Positions 1-8,336 of a stretch of 64,000 nt of DNA are shown here, one piece after another. The notes under the pieces were generated by a model. It did not search any database. It had not been told where the DNA came from and saw nothing but the letters and a program-made list of their open reading frames with translations. Both the position numbers and the translations under genes were made by a program. Origin of the DNA: Spiroplasma sp. TIUS-1 (GTDB lineage: Bacteria; Bacillota_I; Bacilli_A; Mycoplasmatales; Mycoplasmataceae); the NCBI RefSeq assembly GCF_010365785.1, contig NZ_CP048387.1:248001-312000 (forward strand), written 5' to 3'. The stretch's first letter is position 1. Each line of letters opens with the position of its first letter.

Positions 1-17
1 TTGTTATTTGTTTCCAT
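1..17 (-). CDS. 5' end of a reverse-strand gene cut by the window edge
   Basis: Only the first five codons are visible, reading M-E-T-N-N. The start is supported by an AAGGAG ribosome binding site complementary to bases 22-27, four bases ahead of the ATG. Too little is present to name the product. It is divergent from the cysteine-rich microgene, so the 18-191 interval holds promoters for both directions. Confidence 0.5.
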
Positions 18-110
18 GAAACTCCTTATTGTATAAAAATTGATTGTCCAAAAAATTGTTAATGTTAATGGTTTTTTTTATGAAATATTATTCTAAAAAT
101 TATTAATTTT

Positions 111-140
111 TTGTCTCGTTTTTTATGTTGTTTTTATAAT
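111..140 (+). promoter_or_regulatory. Promoter of the cysteine-rich microgene
   Basis: A TTGTCT -35 element (111-116) and a perfect TATAAT -10 element (135-140) are separated by 18 bases. An AAGGAG ribosome binding site follows at 174-179. The spacing predicts a leader of about 45 bases. No metal-regulator operator is obvious by eye. Confidence 0.65.
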
Positions 141-191
141 AGCACAATATATAATTAAAGAGTACGAAAGTACAAGGAGATTTATAAAAAA

Positions 192-278
192 ATGATTAGA
201 TCAAATTCAAAATGCAAGTGTGAAAATTGCACATGCACTAACTGCACATGTGCAGCACCACAAGAGGGATGTTGTTAG
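192..278 (+). CDS. Metallothionein-like 28-residue cysteine-rich peptide
   Basis: This tiny gene encodes 28 residues, eight of them cysteine (positions 8, 10, 13, 15, 18, 20, 27, 28). The core has the pattern C-x-C-x2-C-x-C-x2-C-x-C and the chain ends in a CC pair. There are no aromatic residues, and Lys/Asn/Thr fill the gaps. Dense C-x-C spacing is the hallmark of metallothioneins, which bind Zn, Cu or Cd through thiolate clusters; function here is inferred from composition only. The gene has its own -35/-10 promoter, an AAGGAG site 12 bases before the ATG and a hairpin terminator directly after, so it looks like a genuine monocistronic unit. It could alternatively be a redox or metal-sensing peptide. 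Confidence 0.7.
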   Translation: MIRSNSKCKCENCTCTNCTCAAPQEGCC

Positions 279-300
279 TCACTAACAGTTAGATTAAAAA

Positions 301-332
301 AATAAAACTTGCTTAATTGCAAGTTTTATTTT
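301..332. terminator. Bidirectional Rho-independent terminator
   Basis: A 12-base inverted repeat (301-312 with 319-330) around a 6-base loop, with A-rich and T-rich flanks, sits between the convergent microgene and the reverse-strand gene ending at 342. It can serve both. Confidence 0.85.
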
Positions 333-341
333 AAGTATTAA

Positions 342-500
342 TTATTTCTTATGTCTAGCGCAAACGTGGATTTCTCCAGAACCTGAAGCAAATACTTGCT
401 TCATTTTATTTGCCATAATTTGATGCATACCACCTAAGTTCTCTTTTTCTATTTCATCAATGCATTTAAAGCATTGGTAATCATATGATTTTTCAGCCAT
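342..500 (-). CDS. Small Cys/His protein, putative zinc-binding, function unknown
   Basis: A 52-residue reading frame begins MAEKSYDYQC and ends EIHVCARHKK. It has C10-x2-C13 near the N-terminus and H45-x-C47-x2-H50 near the C-terminus, a plausible four-ligand zinc site. An AGGAG ribosome binding site lies seven bases before the ATG. It starts 58 bases downstream of def on the same strand and could be cotranscribed with it. I do not recognise the family; the zinc call rests on ligand spacing alone. It lies convergent to the cysteine-rich microgene, so two small putative metal-binding genes are neighbours. Confidence 0.7.
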   Translation of the reverse strand: MAEKSYDYQCFKCIDEIEKENLGGMHQIMANKMKQVFASGSGEIHVCARHKK

Positions 501-558
501 TTTTGTACTCCTAAATATAATAATATTTTAACAAAAATAGGGTTATATATCAAGTCAA

Positions 559-1143
559 CTACAGTTCAATTCAGCCGTCTTTGAAATATTTTGGATCATG
601 TTTATTGATGTGATCATAGTATAGTTTTCCATGCAAATGATCTATTTCATGTTGGAAAACAATTGATCTATAACTTCTTAGAGTAAGTGTTACTTCTTGT
701 TTTGTTATGTGATCATATCCTTCAACGATAACTTTATATGGACGAGGAACAAATCCAACATGATCTTTTGTAACAGATAGACAACCTTCGCCTTCTTCGA
801 TAAAAGCAATTTGTGTTGAACGAGCAGTTATTTTAGCATTAACCATTGCATATTCTTCAAACTTATTTTCAGGCAATTGAAATCTAACATAAAACATATT
901 TTTGTTAACTCCAATTTGAGGAGCTGCTAATCCAACAGCTGGTCTTAAATAGTCCTTACTATCTTCTAAGTTTAATTCTTCATTTTGTGAATAAACCACA
1001 AAATCAATTAGTTTATTCATTGTTTGTTCATCTTCTATTGAAAGAGGAAGTTTGCAGTCATTTGATTTTGCACGAATTACTTCTTTGTCAGTATCATAAG
1101 TAAGTCAAGAATTAGATGGAATTTCATCAGTTAATAGTTTCAT
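559..1143 (-). CDS. def: Peptide deformylase
   Basis: The 194-residue product removes the formyl group from the N-terminal methionine of nascent proteins at the ribosome exit. All three family motifs are present: GLAAPQIG (about residues 71-78), EGCLS with metal ligand Cys121, and QHEIDH with His165, Glu166 and His169. Two TGA codons are read as Trp, one near residue 13 and one five codons before the TAG stop; ignoring them would truncate both ends. The start at 1143 is preceded by an AAGGAG site. It is divergent from rsmD. Confidence 0.96.
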
Positions 1144-1211
1144 AAATCTCCTTGTTATTCTTGTTTTCATTATATATATAATTTCTTTATAATAAAGTCT
1201 AAGGTGAAATT

Positions 1212-1766
1212 ATGAATGTTATTGCAGGTAAATATAAAGGTAGAAAATTAGTCACATTACAAGGTGACAATACAAGACCAACTTTGACTCGAGTTAAAGA
1301 AGACGTTTTTAATATAATTAATAACTATTTTATTTTTGATAATAAAATAGTTCTTGATTTGTTCGCTGGATCAGGAGCGTTAGGCTTAGAAACAATTTCT
1401 CGAGGAGTAGGTTATGTTGTTTTTAATGACACACATAAAGAAGCTCGTGATGTAATTTCAACAAATTTAATGGGAATTGATCAATCAAGTTATGTAGTTA
1501 TGGATAGGGATTATCTTGATTTATTAAATAACTTTAAAGACAAATGTTTTGATCTTATATTTGTAGATCCACCATATGCTAAAAAAGAATATTATGATTC
1601 AATATTTGAAGCAATTAACAAAACAAATATTTTAAATAACTTTGGAATACTTGTTTGTGAATCTAATTCACTTTTAAACCCAATATTTACTAAAAATTTA
1701 GTATTATTAAAGTATAAAAAATATACGAAGACAAATTTATATATTTGAAGATTAGAAATAGAATAA
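1212..1766 (+). CDS. rsmD: 16S rRNA (guanine-966-N2)-methyltransferase
   Basis: The 184-residue protein is a class I SAM-dependent methyltransferase that modifies 16S rRNA during 30S assembly. The N-terminal MNVIAGKYKGRKL segment is typical of RsmD. The SAM-binding motif DLFAGSGALGLE and the catalytic motif DPPY (in FVDPPYAKKEYY) are intact. A TGA near the end encodes Trp and the gene closes at TAA. gmk follows after 14 bases, so the two are probably cotranscribed. Two TATAAT-like boxes (1177-1182 and 1188-1193) lie just upstream. Confidence 0.93.
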
Positions 1767-1780
1767 GGAAAAGAACAATC

Positions 1781-2647
1781 ATGGCACAAAAAGGGAAAAT
1801 AATTATTATTTCAGGTCCATCAGGAGTAGGTAAGGGAGCTATTAATATAGAACTTGCAAAAGATGAATCATTAAACTTACAATATTCAGTATCAGCTACA
1901 ACACGTGCTCCAAGACCAGGAGAAGTTGAAGGTGTTAATTATTTCTTTATGGATGAAAAAACATTTATCGAAAAAGAAAAAAATGGTGAATTCATTGAAA
2001 CAGCTAAATTTATTGGTAACTATTATGGAACACCAAGGTCTTATATTAAGAAACAAATTAATGATGGTAAAAACGTTGTATTAGAAATTGAAGTTCTTGG
2101 AGCTACTCAAGTATTACAACAAGAAAAAGAATTTGAAATTATTTCAATATTCTTAGTACCACCTAGTTTAGATGAATTAGAATCTAGATTAAGAAAACGT
2201 GGAACTGAAGCTGAAGAAGTTATTAGAGAACGTTTGAATAAAGCATTATTAGAAATTCCTTTAAAAGATCAATATGATTATGTTGTTGAAAATGATGATG
2301 TTCAAAATGTTATTGCAAAAATTCATGATATTTTATTATTTGAAGATGCTATTGCTACAGGTACATTACAAGACAGTTATAGATTCATTTTAGAAAAAGA
2401 AGTTGAAAAATACGTTAACAGTAAATATTCATATTTCATATCAGGATGAATTTCAAACTTACGTGCAAATAAAATCGATTTTGATGAAGACACAATTGAA
2501 GATTACTTGTTTTCTTTCATTGCAGATAAAATTTATGGTTACATATTAAAAACAGAAACTTTAGATTTATTAAAATCAAAAGAATATGTTGATTCAATGA
2601 TTGAATACTATATGTTAGAAGTTAATTTCTTGAATATTAAAAAATAG
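1781..2647 (+). CDS. gmk: Guanylate kinase with a C-terminal extension
   Basis: The enzyme phosphorylates GMP to GDP with ATP in the cytosol. The N-terminal 200 residues carry the P-loop GPSGVGKG, the GMP-binding region SATTRAPRPGE and the YGTP segment. The start at 1781 gives the usual short leader (MAQKGK) and has an AAGGA-type site. Total length is 288 residues against about 200-210 for most bacterial enzymes. The extra 85 or so C-terminal residues are acidic and aromatic-rich, follow a TGA-encoded Trp, and match no domain I recognise. The catalytic assignment is secure; the role of the tail is open. Confidence 0.94.
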
Positions 2648-2665
2648 ACTTAAGTCTATTTTTTT
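2643..2665 (+). terminator. Terminator after gmk
   Basis: A perfect AATAGACTT / AAGTCTATT inverted repeat overlapping the gmk stop codon is followed by a run of T. Confidence 0.85.
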
Positions 2666-2709
2666 ATTTAAGTATAAGATTAATTTAACAACAAGAAGGA
2701 AATAAATAT

Positions 2710-3432
2710 ATGTCAAAAAAATTAGTGGCTATAACAGGAGCATCATCTGGAATAGGAAAAGCATTAGCAATGTTATTTGCAAGTAAGGGTCATCCTGTTC
2801 TTTTAATGGCTCGCCGTATTGAAATTTTAAATGCTTTACCAATTAAAGAAAAAGTTACAGCAAATGTTGATGTAACAAATTTTGAACAAGTTCAAACAGC
2901 AATTAATAATGCAGAAGCAGTTTATGGACCCATTGACCTAATGATAAATAACGCTGGAATAATGCCACTAGATAACTATGTAGATCAATCACTAAAAGAT
3001 AAATATGACACAATTGATGTAAATGTAAAAGGTGTAATTAATGGAATGGATGCAGTGTTAAAACAGATGATTAAAAATCAAACAGGAACAATTGTAAATA
3101 TCTCTTCAATTGCTGGGCGTTATACTTCAAATGCTCATTCAATTTATAACGGAGCAAAATCTGCAGTTAATGCAATTACCGAACAAGCAAGAAAAGAAAA
3201 TGCACATAATAACATTAGATTCATATTGATTGAACCTGGGATGGTAGATACAAACTTATTGAATTTGACATCAGAAGGGGAAATTCTAAATAGCTATAAC
3301 AAAGCAAAAAAATCTTTAAATGGTGGACTGACACCAGAGCAAGTTGCGGATGTTATTGCTTATGCTTATGAACTGCCACAATCAGTAAATCTAAAAGAAA
3401 TACTTTTAACACATACTAAACAAGTTGTTTAA
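2710..3432 (+). CDS. Short-chain dehydrogenase/reductase
   Basis: This 240-residue protein belongs to the classical SDR family of NAD(P)-dependent oxidoreductases. It shows the Rossmann motif TGASSGIG at residues 9-16, the NNAG structural motif, and the catalytic Ser (NISS) and Tyr-x3-Lys (YNGAK) set. A basic ARR after strand beta2 favours NADPH over NADH. The substrate cannot be deduced. An AAGGAA site precedes the start. It is a single-gene unit between two terminators. Confidence 0.9.
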   Translation: MSKKLVAITGASSGIGKALAMLFASKGHPVLLMARRIEILNALPIKEKVTANVDVTNFEQVQTAINNAEAVYGPIDLMINNAGIMPLDNYVDQSLKDKYDTIDVNVKGVINGMDAVLKQMIKNQTGTIVNISSIAGRYTSNAHSIYNGAKSAVNAITEQARKENAHNNIRFILIEPGMVDTNLLNLTSEGEILNSYNKAKKSLNGGLTPEQVADVIAYAYELPQSVNLKEILLTHTKQVV

Positions 3433-3436
3433 TAAT

Positions 3437-3467
3437 AAAAAAAGAGCAGAATTATTTGCTCTTTTTT
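3437..3467. terminator. Bidirectional terminator between SDR gene and msrA
   Basis: An A-rich stem reading AAAAGAGCA pairs with TGCTCTTTT across a short loop, with poly-A and poly-T flanks. The last codons of msrA lie inside it. Confidence 0.85.
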
Positions 3468-3961
3468 CATGCCTGATTTAAATTTATATGACAATAACCG
3501 CCAGGATTTTTATCTAAATATTTTTGGTGATAATCTTCTGCTGTTACATAATTTTTTAAAGGCAATATTTCAGTAACAACTTCAATATTTTTATCTTGTG
3601 CTAATTTATTTTTTGAATCGATAATTACCTTTAATTGAATATCTTTAAACTCATCAAAATAATAAATCCCAGAACGATATTGACTGCCAATGTCGTTACC
3701 TTGTCTGTTTAGTGTAGTTGGATTAATTGTATTTCAATAGTGACTTAATAAAGTCTTTAAATCAATTTTTGTGTCATCGAATTCTAATAAACAAACTTCA
3801 ACAAAACCTGTAGTGCCACTACAAACTTCTTCATAAGTTACTTTGAAATCTTTAATACCATTGGCATAACCAACTTCGCTATAAGTTATTCAATCATAGT
3901 GATCAAAGAATGCTTGAGTTCCTCAAAAACATCCGCCACCTAATATAATTTTTTGTTTCAT
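3452..3961 (-). CDS. msrA: Peptide methionine sulfoxide reductase A
   Basis: The 169-residue enzyme reduces methionine-S-sulfoxide in oxidised proteins. The catalytic GGCFWG motif is at residues 9-14 with nucleophile Cys11; its Trp is encoded by TGA. Other family landmarks are [16 protein letters not shown] and the C-terminal [10 protein letters not shown], whose Cys is a candidate resolving residue. Because of TGA codons the frame appears broken under the standard code but is continuous under code 4. The gene is convergent with the SDR gene and shares its terminator. Confidence 0.95.
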
Positions 3962-4169
3962 AAAATACCTCAACAAATATCACAATTACAATTAATTCTT
4001 GCTAAACATATTTTTAACACTAATTCGACTAAATACTTAAATAAATTAAAAATATTTTATAACATCAATAAAAGTTTTAAGATTAAACAATTAAATTGGT
4101 AATTTTAATCTATTAGCATGTCAGATGCTATAAAATATAAATAGTAAATTTTTTACTTAAAGGATCAAT

Positions 4170-4937
4170 ATGAAATTTAAAACAGTGCAATTAACAGATA
4201 TCGGAAACTATAGAAAATCAAACCAAGATTACTTAGATTTTACAGAAAATAAAACTGGACAGGCTTTAGGTATTGTATGTGATGGAATGGGTGGACACGC
4301 AAGTGGAGACATTGCTTCTAAAATGGCAGTAACAAACTTTGTTTCAATTTTTAAAAAAACTAACTTTACAAAAATGACTGGTTCAGAAGATATACATTCT
4401 TGATTAAGAAGAACTGTAAATGAGGTATTAGAAATTATGATTAAGTATGCTAATTCTCACAAAGAAACTTTGGACATGGGAACTACATTAACAGCTGTTT
4501 TATTTGTTGATGAAGAACGCGCCTTTGTAGTTAATGTCGGTGATTCTAGAACATATAAACTTGATGAAGAAAACGAAGCACTAAATCAAATTACAATGGA
4601 TCAAAACCTAGAAAATACAACTAATGAAAAAGAAAAAGAAGCAGCTAAAAATACAATACTATTTCAAAGAATGACAGAACAAACTTTTTGAAAGGTATTG
4701 ACAAGTGCGCTTGGTCCTAAAAAACAATTAAAAATAGATATATATGATGTTAAACCTCAAGGAACTTGAATATTAACAACTGATGGTGTTCACGATTATG
4801 TTGATGAAGAATTGGTTGTAGCAACTTTATTAAATGAAAAAATGAAACAAAAAAGAAAAGGGCAATTAATCATTGAAGATGCTAAAGACAATATGTCTAC
4901 AGATAATTTATCAATATTGTTAATTGAAGCAGAATAA
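4170..4937 (+). CDS. prpC: PP2C-family Ser/Thr protein phosphatase
   Basis: The 255-residue metal-dependent phosphatase would dephosphorylate targets of the kinase encoded two genes downstream. PPM/PP2C metal-site motifs are present in order: the NQD of YRKSNQDY near residue 20, DGMGGH, VGDSRTY, TTDGVHDYV and the final DNLSILLI. Two internal TGA codons read as Trp. A TATAAA box near 4129 and an imperfect AGCAT/ATGCT repeat lie upstream. In Bacillus the order prpC-prkC-rsgA-rpe is conserved; here a transporter gene is inserted between phosphatase and kinase. Confidence 0.93.
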
Positions 4938-4981
4938 TATATTCTGTTTTTTTATTTTAAAAACAAAGATAAACTAATCAT

Positions 4982-5485
4982 ATGAAACCAAGAATTTTTA
5001 CAACAAGAAATATTGCCTATACAGGTTTGTTAACTGCGCTAATGTATGTCATCGGATTAATTACTATTTTTATTGGAACAGCTACAGGTAGTTCAATAAT
5101 TCAGTTTTCTGATGTAATTTTATTTTCTTTATTTGGTATATTGGCAAACCCAGTATTAATTGTTTCTTCAATTGTTTCTTCAATATTATTGGATGCAACT
5201 TCTGGAATGTTTATATATATTCCAATCACAGCTTTAATAAAAATATTAATAATTATTACATTAATTATTACTTACAAATTAACAAAAATAAAACCATTAT
5301 CGATTGTAGTTGCATACCTTTGAGTTTTTTTATATGTATTATTTGCATATTTGTTATTTGATGAAAGCTATGCAATTAGAGAAGCAATAATTGACACAAT
5401 TCAGTATGGTGTTACAGTTATATTTGCTTCAATTTTTATTAGCTTATATGACTTTAAAAAAATAAAAATACTTAAGGAAAATTAG
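4982..5485 (+). CDS. Putative ECF transporter substrate-binding (S) component
   Basis: The 167-residue protein is almost entirely hydrophobic, with about five or six membrane segments. The N-terminal stretch with TRNIAYTGLLTALMYV and the short charged C-terminus resemble ECF-type S components, which capture a vitamin or cofactor and dock on a shared EcfA-EcfT module. No ecfA or ecfT gene is nearby, which is normal for group II systems. The substrate cannot be assigned. It begins 44 bases after the phosphatase stop and ends before a terminator, so it may be cotranscribed with prpC. Confidence 0.6.
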
Positions 5486-5499
5486 GGTTTAACATAAAT

Positions 5500-5526
5500 C
5501 TACCCTAAATTCGTGGGGTAGTTTTT
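5500..5526 (+). terminator. Terminator upstream of the kinase gene
   Basis: CTACCC (5500-5505) pairs with GGGTAG (5516-5521), followed by five T. It separates the phosphatase/S-component unit from the kinase operon. Confidence 0.75.
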
Positions 5527-5541
5527 AATTCTCTATTATTA

Positions 5542-5547
5542 TATAAT
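5542..5547 (+). promoter_or_regulatory. -10 element of the kinase-rsgA-rpe operon
   Basis: A perfect TATAAT lies 22 bases before the kinase start, immediately after the preceding terminator. No convincing -35 box is seen at 17 bases. Confidence 0.5.
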
Positions 5548-5568
5548 AGAACAAAGAGGGATAGGAAC

Positions 5569-6660
5569 ATGGAATCCAAATCGAATACAGAAAAAACAGA
5601 TATATTTAACTTAAGTAAAGGTGAAGTATTTGATGGTAGATATGTTATTGTAAAAAAAATTGGATCTGGTGGATTTGGATCAGTTTATGAAGTTTTTGAT
5701 AATATTAATAAACAAACTTTAGCTATAAAGTTTGTTAAATCTGATGAATCTAGAGCTGATCTTGCAATTGAAAGATTTCTAGTCGAAAAAGAATCATTTG
5801 CAAACCTATCTATCAATCCATATGTAATTAAGCTTTATGATGTTTTTCAAGAAGATAAAACATGAGCAATAGTAACTGAAATTGTAAGTGGTGGATCACT
5901 ATCAGAATTTAACAAAAGATTTTTTTATATGAACCAAGATGAAATTAAATTATTTTATACTCGTGTATGTTCTGCATTATCAGATGCTCATAAATTAAAC
6001 ATAATTCATCGTGATATCAAAGAAGGAAATATTATGTTAACTAAATTTGGTTCACCCAAGTTAGGTGACTTTGGTATTTCTTACACTGAGCATAGTACAG
6101 ATCTTACAAAAGATGTAAAAGTAGGAACACCAACTCATTTAGATCCCCAATACTTTAAATGAGGAGCAATTTCTAAACAAGGTGACGTTTATCAATTAGG
6201 AATATGTCTATATACATCTGCAGTTGGTGAACCACCATTTTGAATTCACAATTCAAAATGACAGGGTTCTAAAAAAGCTACATGATATAAATTAAATCAA
6301 TGCAGGGTTAATCCAGTGAGACCATCACTAATTAACCCAAATGTATCTATTGAATTAGAAAACATAATTCTAAAAGCTTTAGATAAAAACCTATCAAGAC
6401 GATATAAAAACATGGATGATATGCAAAATGATATTCAAAATCTTGGCACAAATCCAAACGCAAAACCATTTAAATCATCAACAAGATGAGATAAGTCTGA
6501 GTTTTTTGCGGAGATGAAATCTTATAAAAAGGAAAGGAATATTATAGAGGTTGGTGTTGTAAATAGTTCAAGTATGAAATCCAGTTTTGTTTTTTCACTA
6601 TTGGCTATATTTTTAGTAACAATATTAACGTTCATAATAATGGTAATGATATATGTATAG
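5569..6660 (+). CDS. prkC: Membrane-anchored Ser/Thr protein kinase (PrkC-like, no PASTA domain)
   Basis: The 363-residue protein has a complete Hanks-type kinase core: glycine loop GSGGFG (32-37), catalytic Lys54 in AIK, HRDIKEGN with Asp149, and DFG at 167-169. Seven in-frame TGA codons encode Trp. One hydrophobic segment forms the extreme C-terminus (about 336-363) and essentially nothing follows it. Firmicute PrkC proteins carry extracellular PASTA repeats that bind peptidoglycan; these are absent, as fits a wall-less cell. The stop overlaps the rsgA start by 8 bases, implying translational coupling with rsgA, itself a kinase substrate in other Firmicutes. Confidence 0.93.
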
Positions 6661-7504
6661 AGTTATTAGTACATCAGGAAAATCTTGTCTTGTTTATAAA
6701 GACGGAGAATTTCTACAAGCAGGTTTACAAGGAAAATTATTATTTAATAAACAAACTGTTGTAGCAGGCGATTTAGTTGAAGTTTTAACTGAGGGTGAAA
6801 TTTCATTAATCAGCGATGTTGCTAAAAGAAAAAATGAATTATATAGACCACGTGTTTCTAATGTAGATAATGTAGTTATAGTAACTTCACTTACAATTAA
6901 TGATAAAGATCTATTTACGTTAAATAAATATATTGCATTAGTTGAGGTAATGGGATTAGAAGTGATTCTATTATTTACAAAAAGAGATATTGTTGGTTCA
7001 AATGATTCAATTTTACAATTTGCTGAAGAATATAAAAAACAAGGCTATAAAACATTTTCTATATCTAATATGTATGATTCAAAAGATTTTGATGATTTCT
7101 TAAAAACAATTTCAACTGGACTTAATATATTTACTGGGATGACTGGAGCTGGTAAATCAAGAACATTAAACAACATTTTACAAAATGAAGTTCAACGTGT
7201 TCAATCAGTCAGTGAATACACTAACAAAGGTAAGCATACTACTACTACATCTAAGTTATATAATTATGCTGACGGATATATTTGTGATACTCCTGGTTTT
7301 TCATCATTTGATATTCAAGGTGTTACAAAACAACAATTGGCTCATAGTTATAAATTTTTTCAAAAACATATTAATGATTGTAAATTTAATGATTGTCTAC
7401 ATACACAAGAAACACAAGGATGTTATGTTGTTGAAGCGGTCAACAAAAACGAATTTCCAATGTTTATTTATGAAGACTACTTAAAATTTTTAAAGGAGAT
7501 ATAA
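6653..7504 (+). CDS. rsgA: Ribosome small subunit-dependent GTPase A
   Basis: The 283-residue circularly permuted GTPase acts in late 30S maturation. It has an N-terminal OB-like domain, then G4 (TKRD), then the P-loop GMTGAGKS (about 162-169) and G3 DTPG, the permuted order that defines the family. A C-terminal zinc-binding segment with CKFNDCLH and a later Cys follows. The ATG sits inside the end of the kinase gene as ATGTATAG. rpe begins one base after its TAA and uses an AAGGAG located inside the rsgA coding end. Confidence 0.96.
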   Translation: MYRVISTSGKSCLVYKDGEFLQAGLQGKLLFNKQTVVAGDLVEVLTEGEISLISDVAKRKNELYRPRVSNVDNVVIVTSLTINDKDLFTLNKYIALVEVMGLEVILLFTKRDIVGSNDSILQFAEEYKKQGYKTFSISNMYDSKDFDDFLKTISTGLNIFTGMTGAGKSRTLNNILQNEVQRVQSVSEYTNKGKHTTTTSKLYNYADGYICDTPGFSSFDIQGVTKQQLAHSYKFFQKHINDCKFNDCLHTQETQGCYVVEAVNKNEFPMFIYEDYLKFLKEI

Positions 7505-7505
7505 G

Positions 7506-8168
7506 ATGTCAATAATTGCACCAAGTATATTAAATTCAAATTTATTAAATTTACGAGAAGAATTAATCAAATTTAAAAATGAAGGCATTGAGTGAATACA
7601 TTATGATGTTATGGATTTCCACTTTGTTCCAAATTTAACATTTGGTCCAAAGTTATTAAAAGACATTAACCAAGAATTTAATTTTAAAATTGATGCTCAT
7701 ATGATGGTTGAAATAAAAGGCAAATTTGAAGATTACTTAGATACATTTATTAAAGTAGGTGTTGATCAATTCACATTCCATATTGAATCATTTAAAAATA
7801 AAGATTATTTAATTGATTTAATTAGATACATTAAACAATCTAAAATCAGGGCTTCAATTGCTCTTAATCCAGGAACATCTATCAAAGAGTTAACTGATGA
7901 TATTCTTGTATATCTTGATAATGTTTTGATTATGAGTGTAAATCCTGGATTTGGTGGTCAATCGTTTATGGAACCAGTTTTAGATAAGGTTAGACAGCTT
8001 GTTATTAAAAGAAAAGAAAACAAACAGAGTTTTACAATTCAAATTGATGGTGGAATTGATGATGTTACTTTTCCTTTAGCAAAAGTAGCTGGAGTAGATT
8101 CTTTTGTTTCAGGAAGTTATCTTGCAAATAAAGATGACTTAAAATCTAGATTAAAAAAACTTGTATAA
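7506..8168 (+). CDS. rpe: Ribulose-phosphate 3-epimerase
   Basis: The 220-residue TIM-barrel enzyme interconverts ribulose-5-phosphate and xylulose-5-phosphate in the pentose phosphate pathway. Visible motifs are the N-terminal IIAPSIL, the metal-ligand segment HYDVMDFHFVPN, DAHMMVE, and the phosphate-binding MSVNPGFGGQ and QIDGGI. One TGA Trp near residue 30 would hide the true N-terminus under the standard code. It is the last gene of the kinase-rsgA-rpe operon and is followed by a terminator. Confidence 0.96.
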
Positions 8169-8171
8169 ATA

Positions 8172-8198
8172 AAAAACACTCAAACGAGTGTTTTTTTT
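8172..8198 (+). terminator. Terminator after rpe
   Basis: AAAAACACTC, loop AAAC, GAGTG and eight T. Confidence 0.85.
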
Positions 8199-8207
8199 GT
8201 TTCTAAA

Positions 8208-8293
8208 TGGTGCTCCCTATCGGAATCGAACCGATACGAGTTACCTCGCTTGATTTTGAGTCAAGTGCGTCTACCTATTCCGCCAAAGGAGCA
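8208..8293 (-). tRNA. tRNA-Leu, anticodon CAA, with encoded CCA
   Basis: Read on the reverse strand, the acceptor arms TGCTCCT and GGGAGCA pair and CCA is encoded. The anticodon stem CTTGA/TCAAG holds the loop CTCAAAA, so the anticodon is CAA (codon UUG). A variable arm GCGAGGTAACTCGT gives the class II shape, and the T loop reads TTCGATTC. No other tRNA was found in the window. Confidence 0.95.
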
Positions 8294-8336
8294 TTTTTCA
8301 CTATAAATTAGTAATATATTTCTATATAATTATTAT

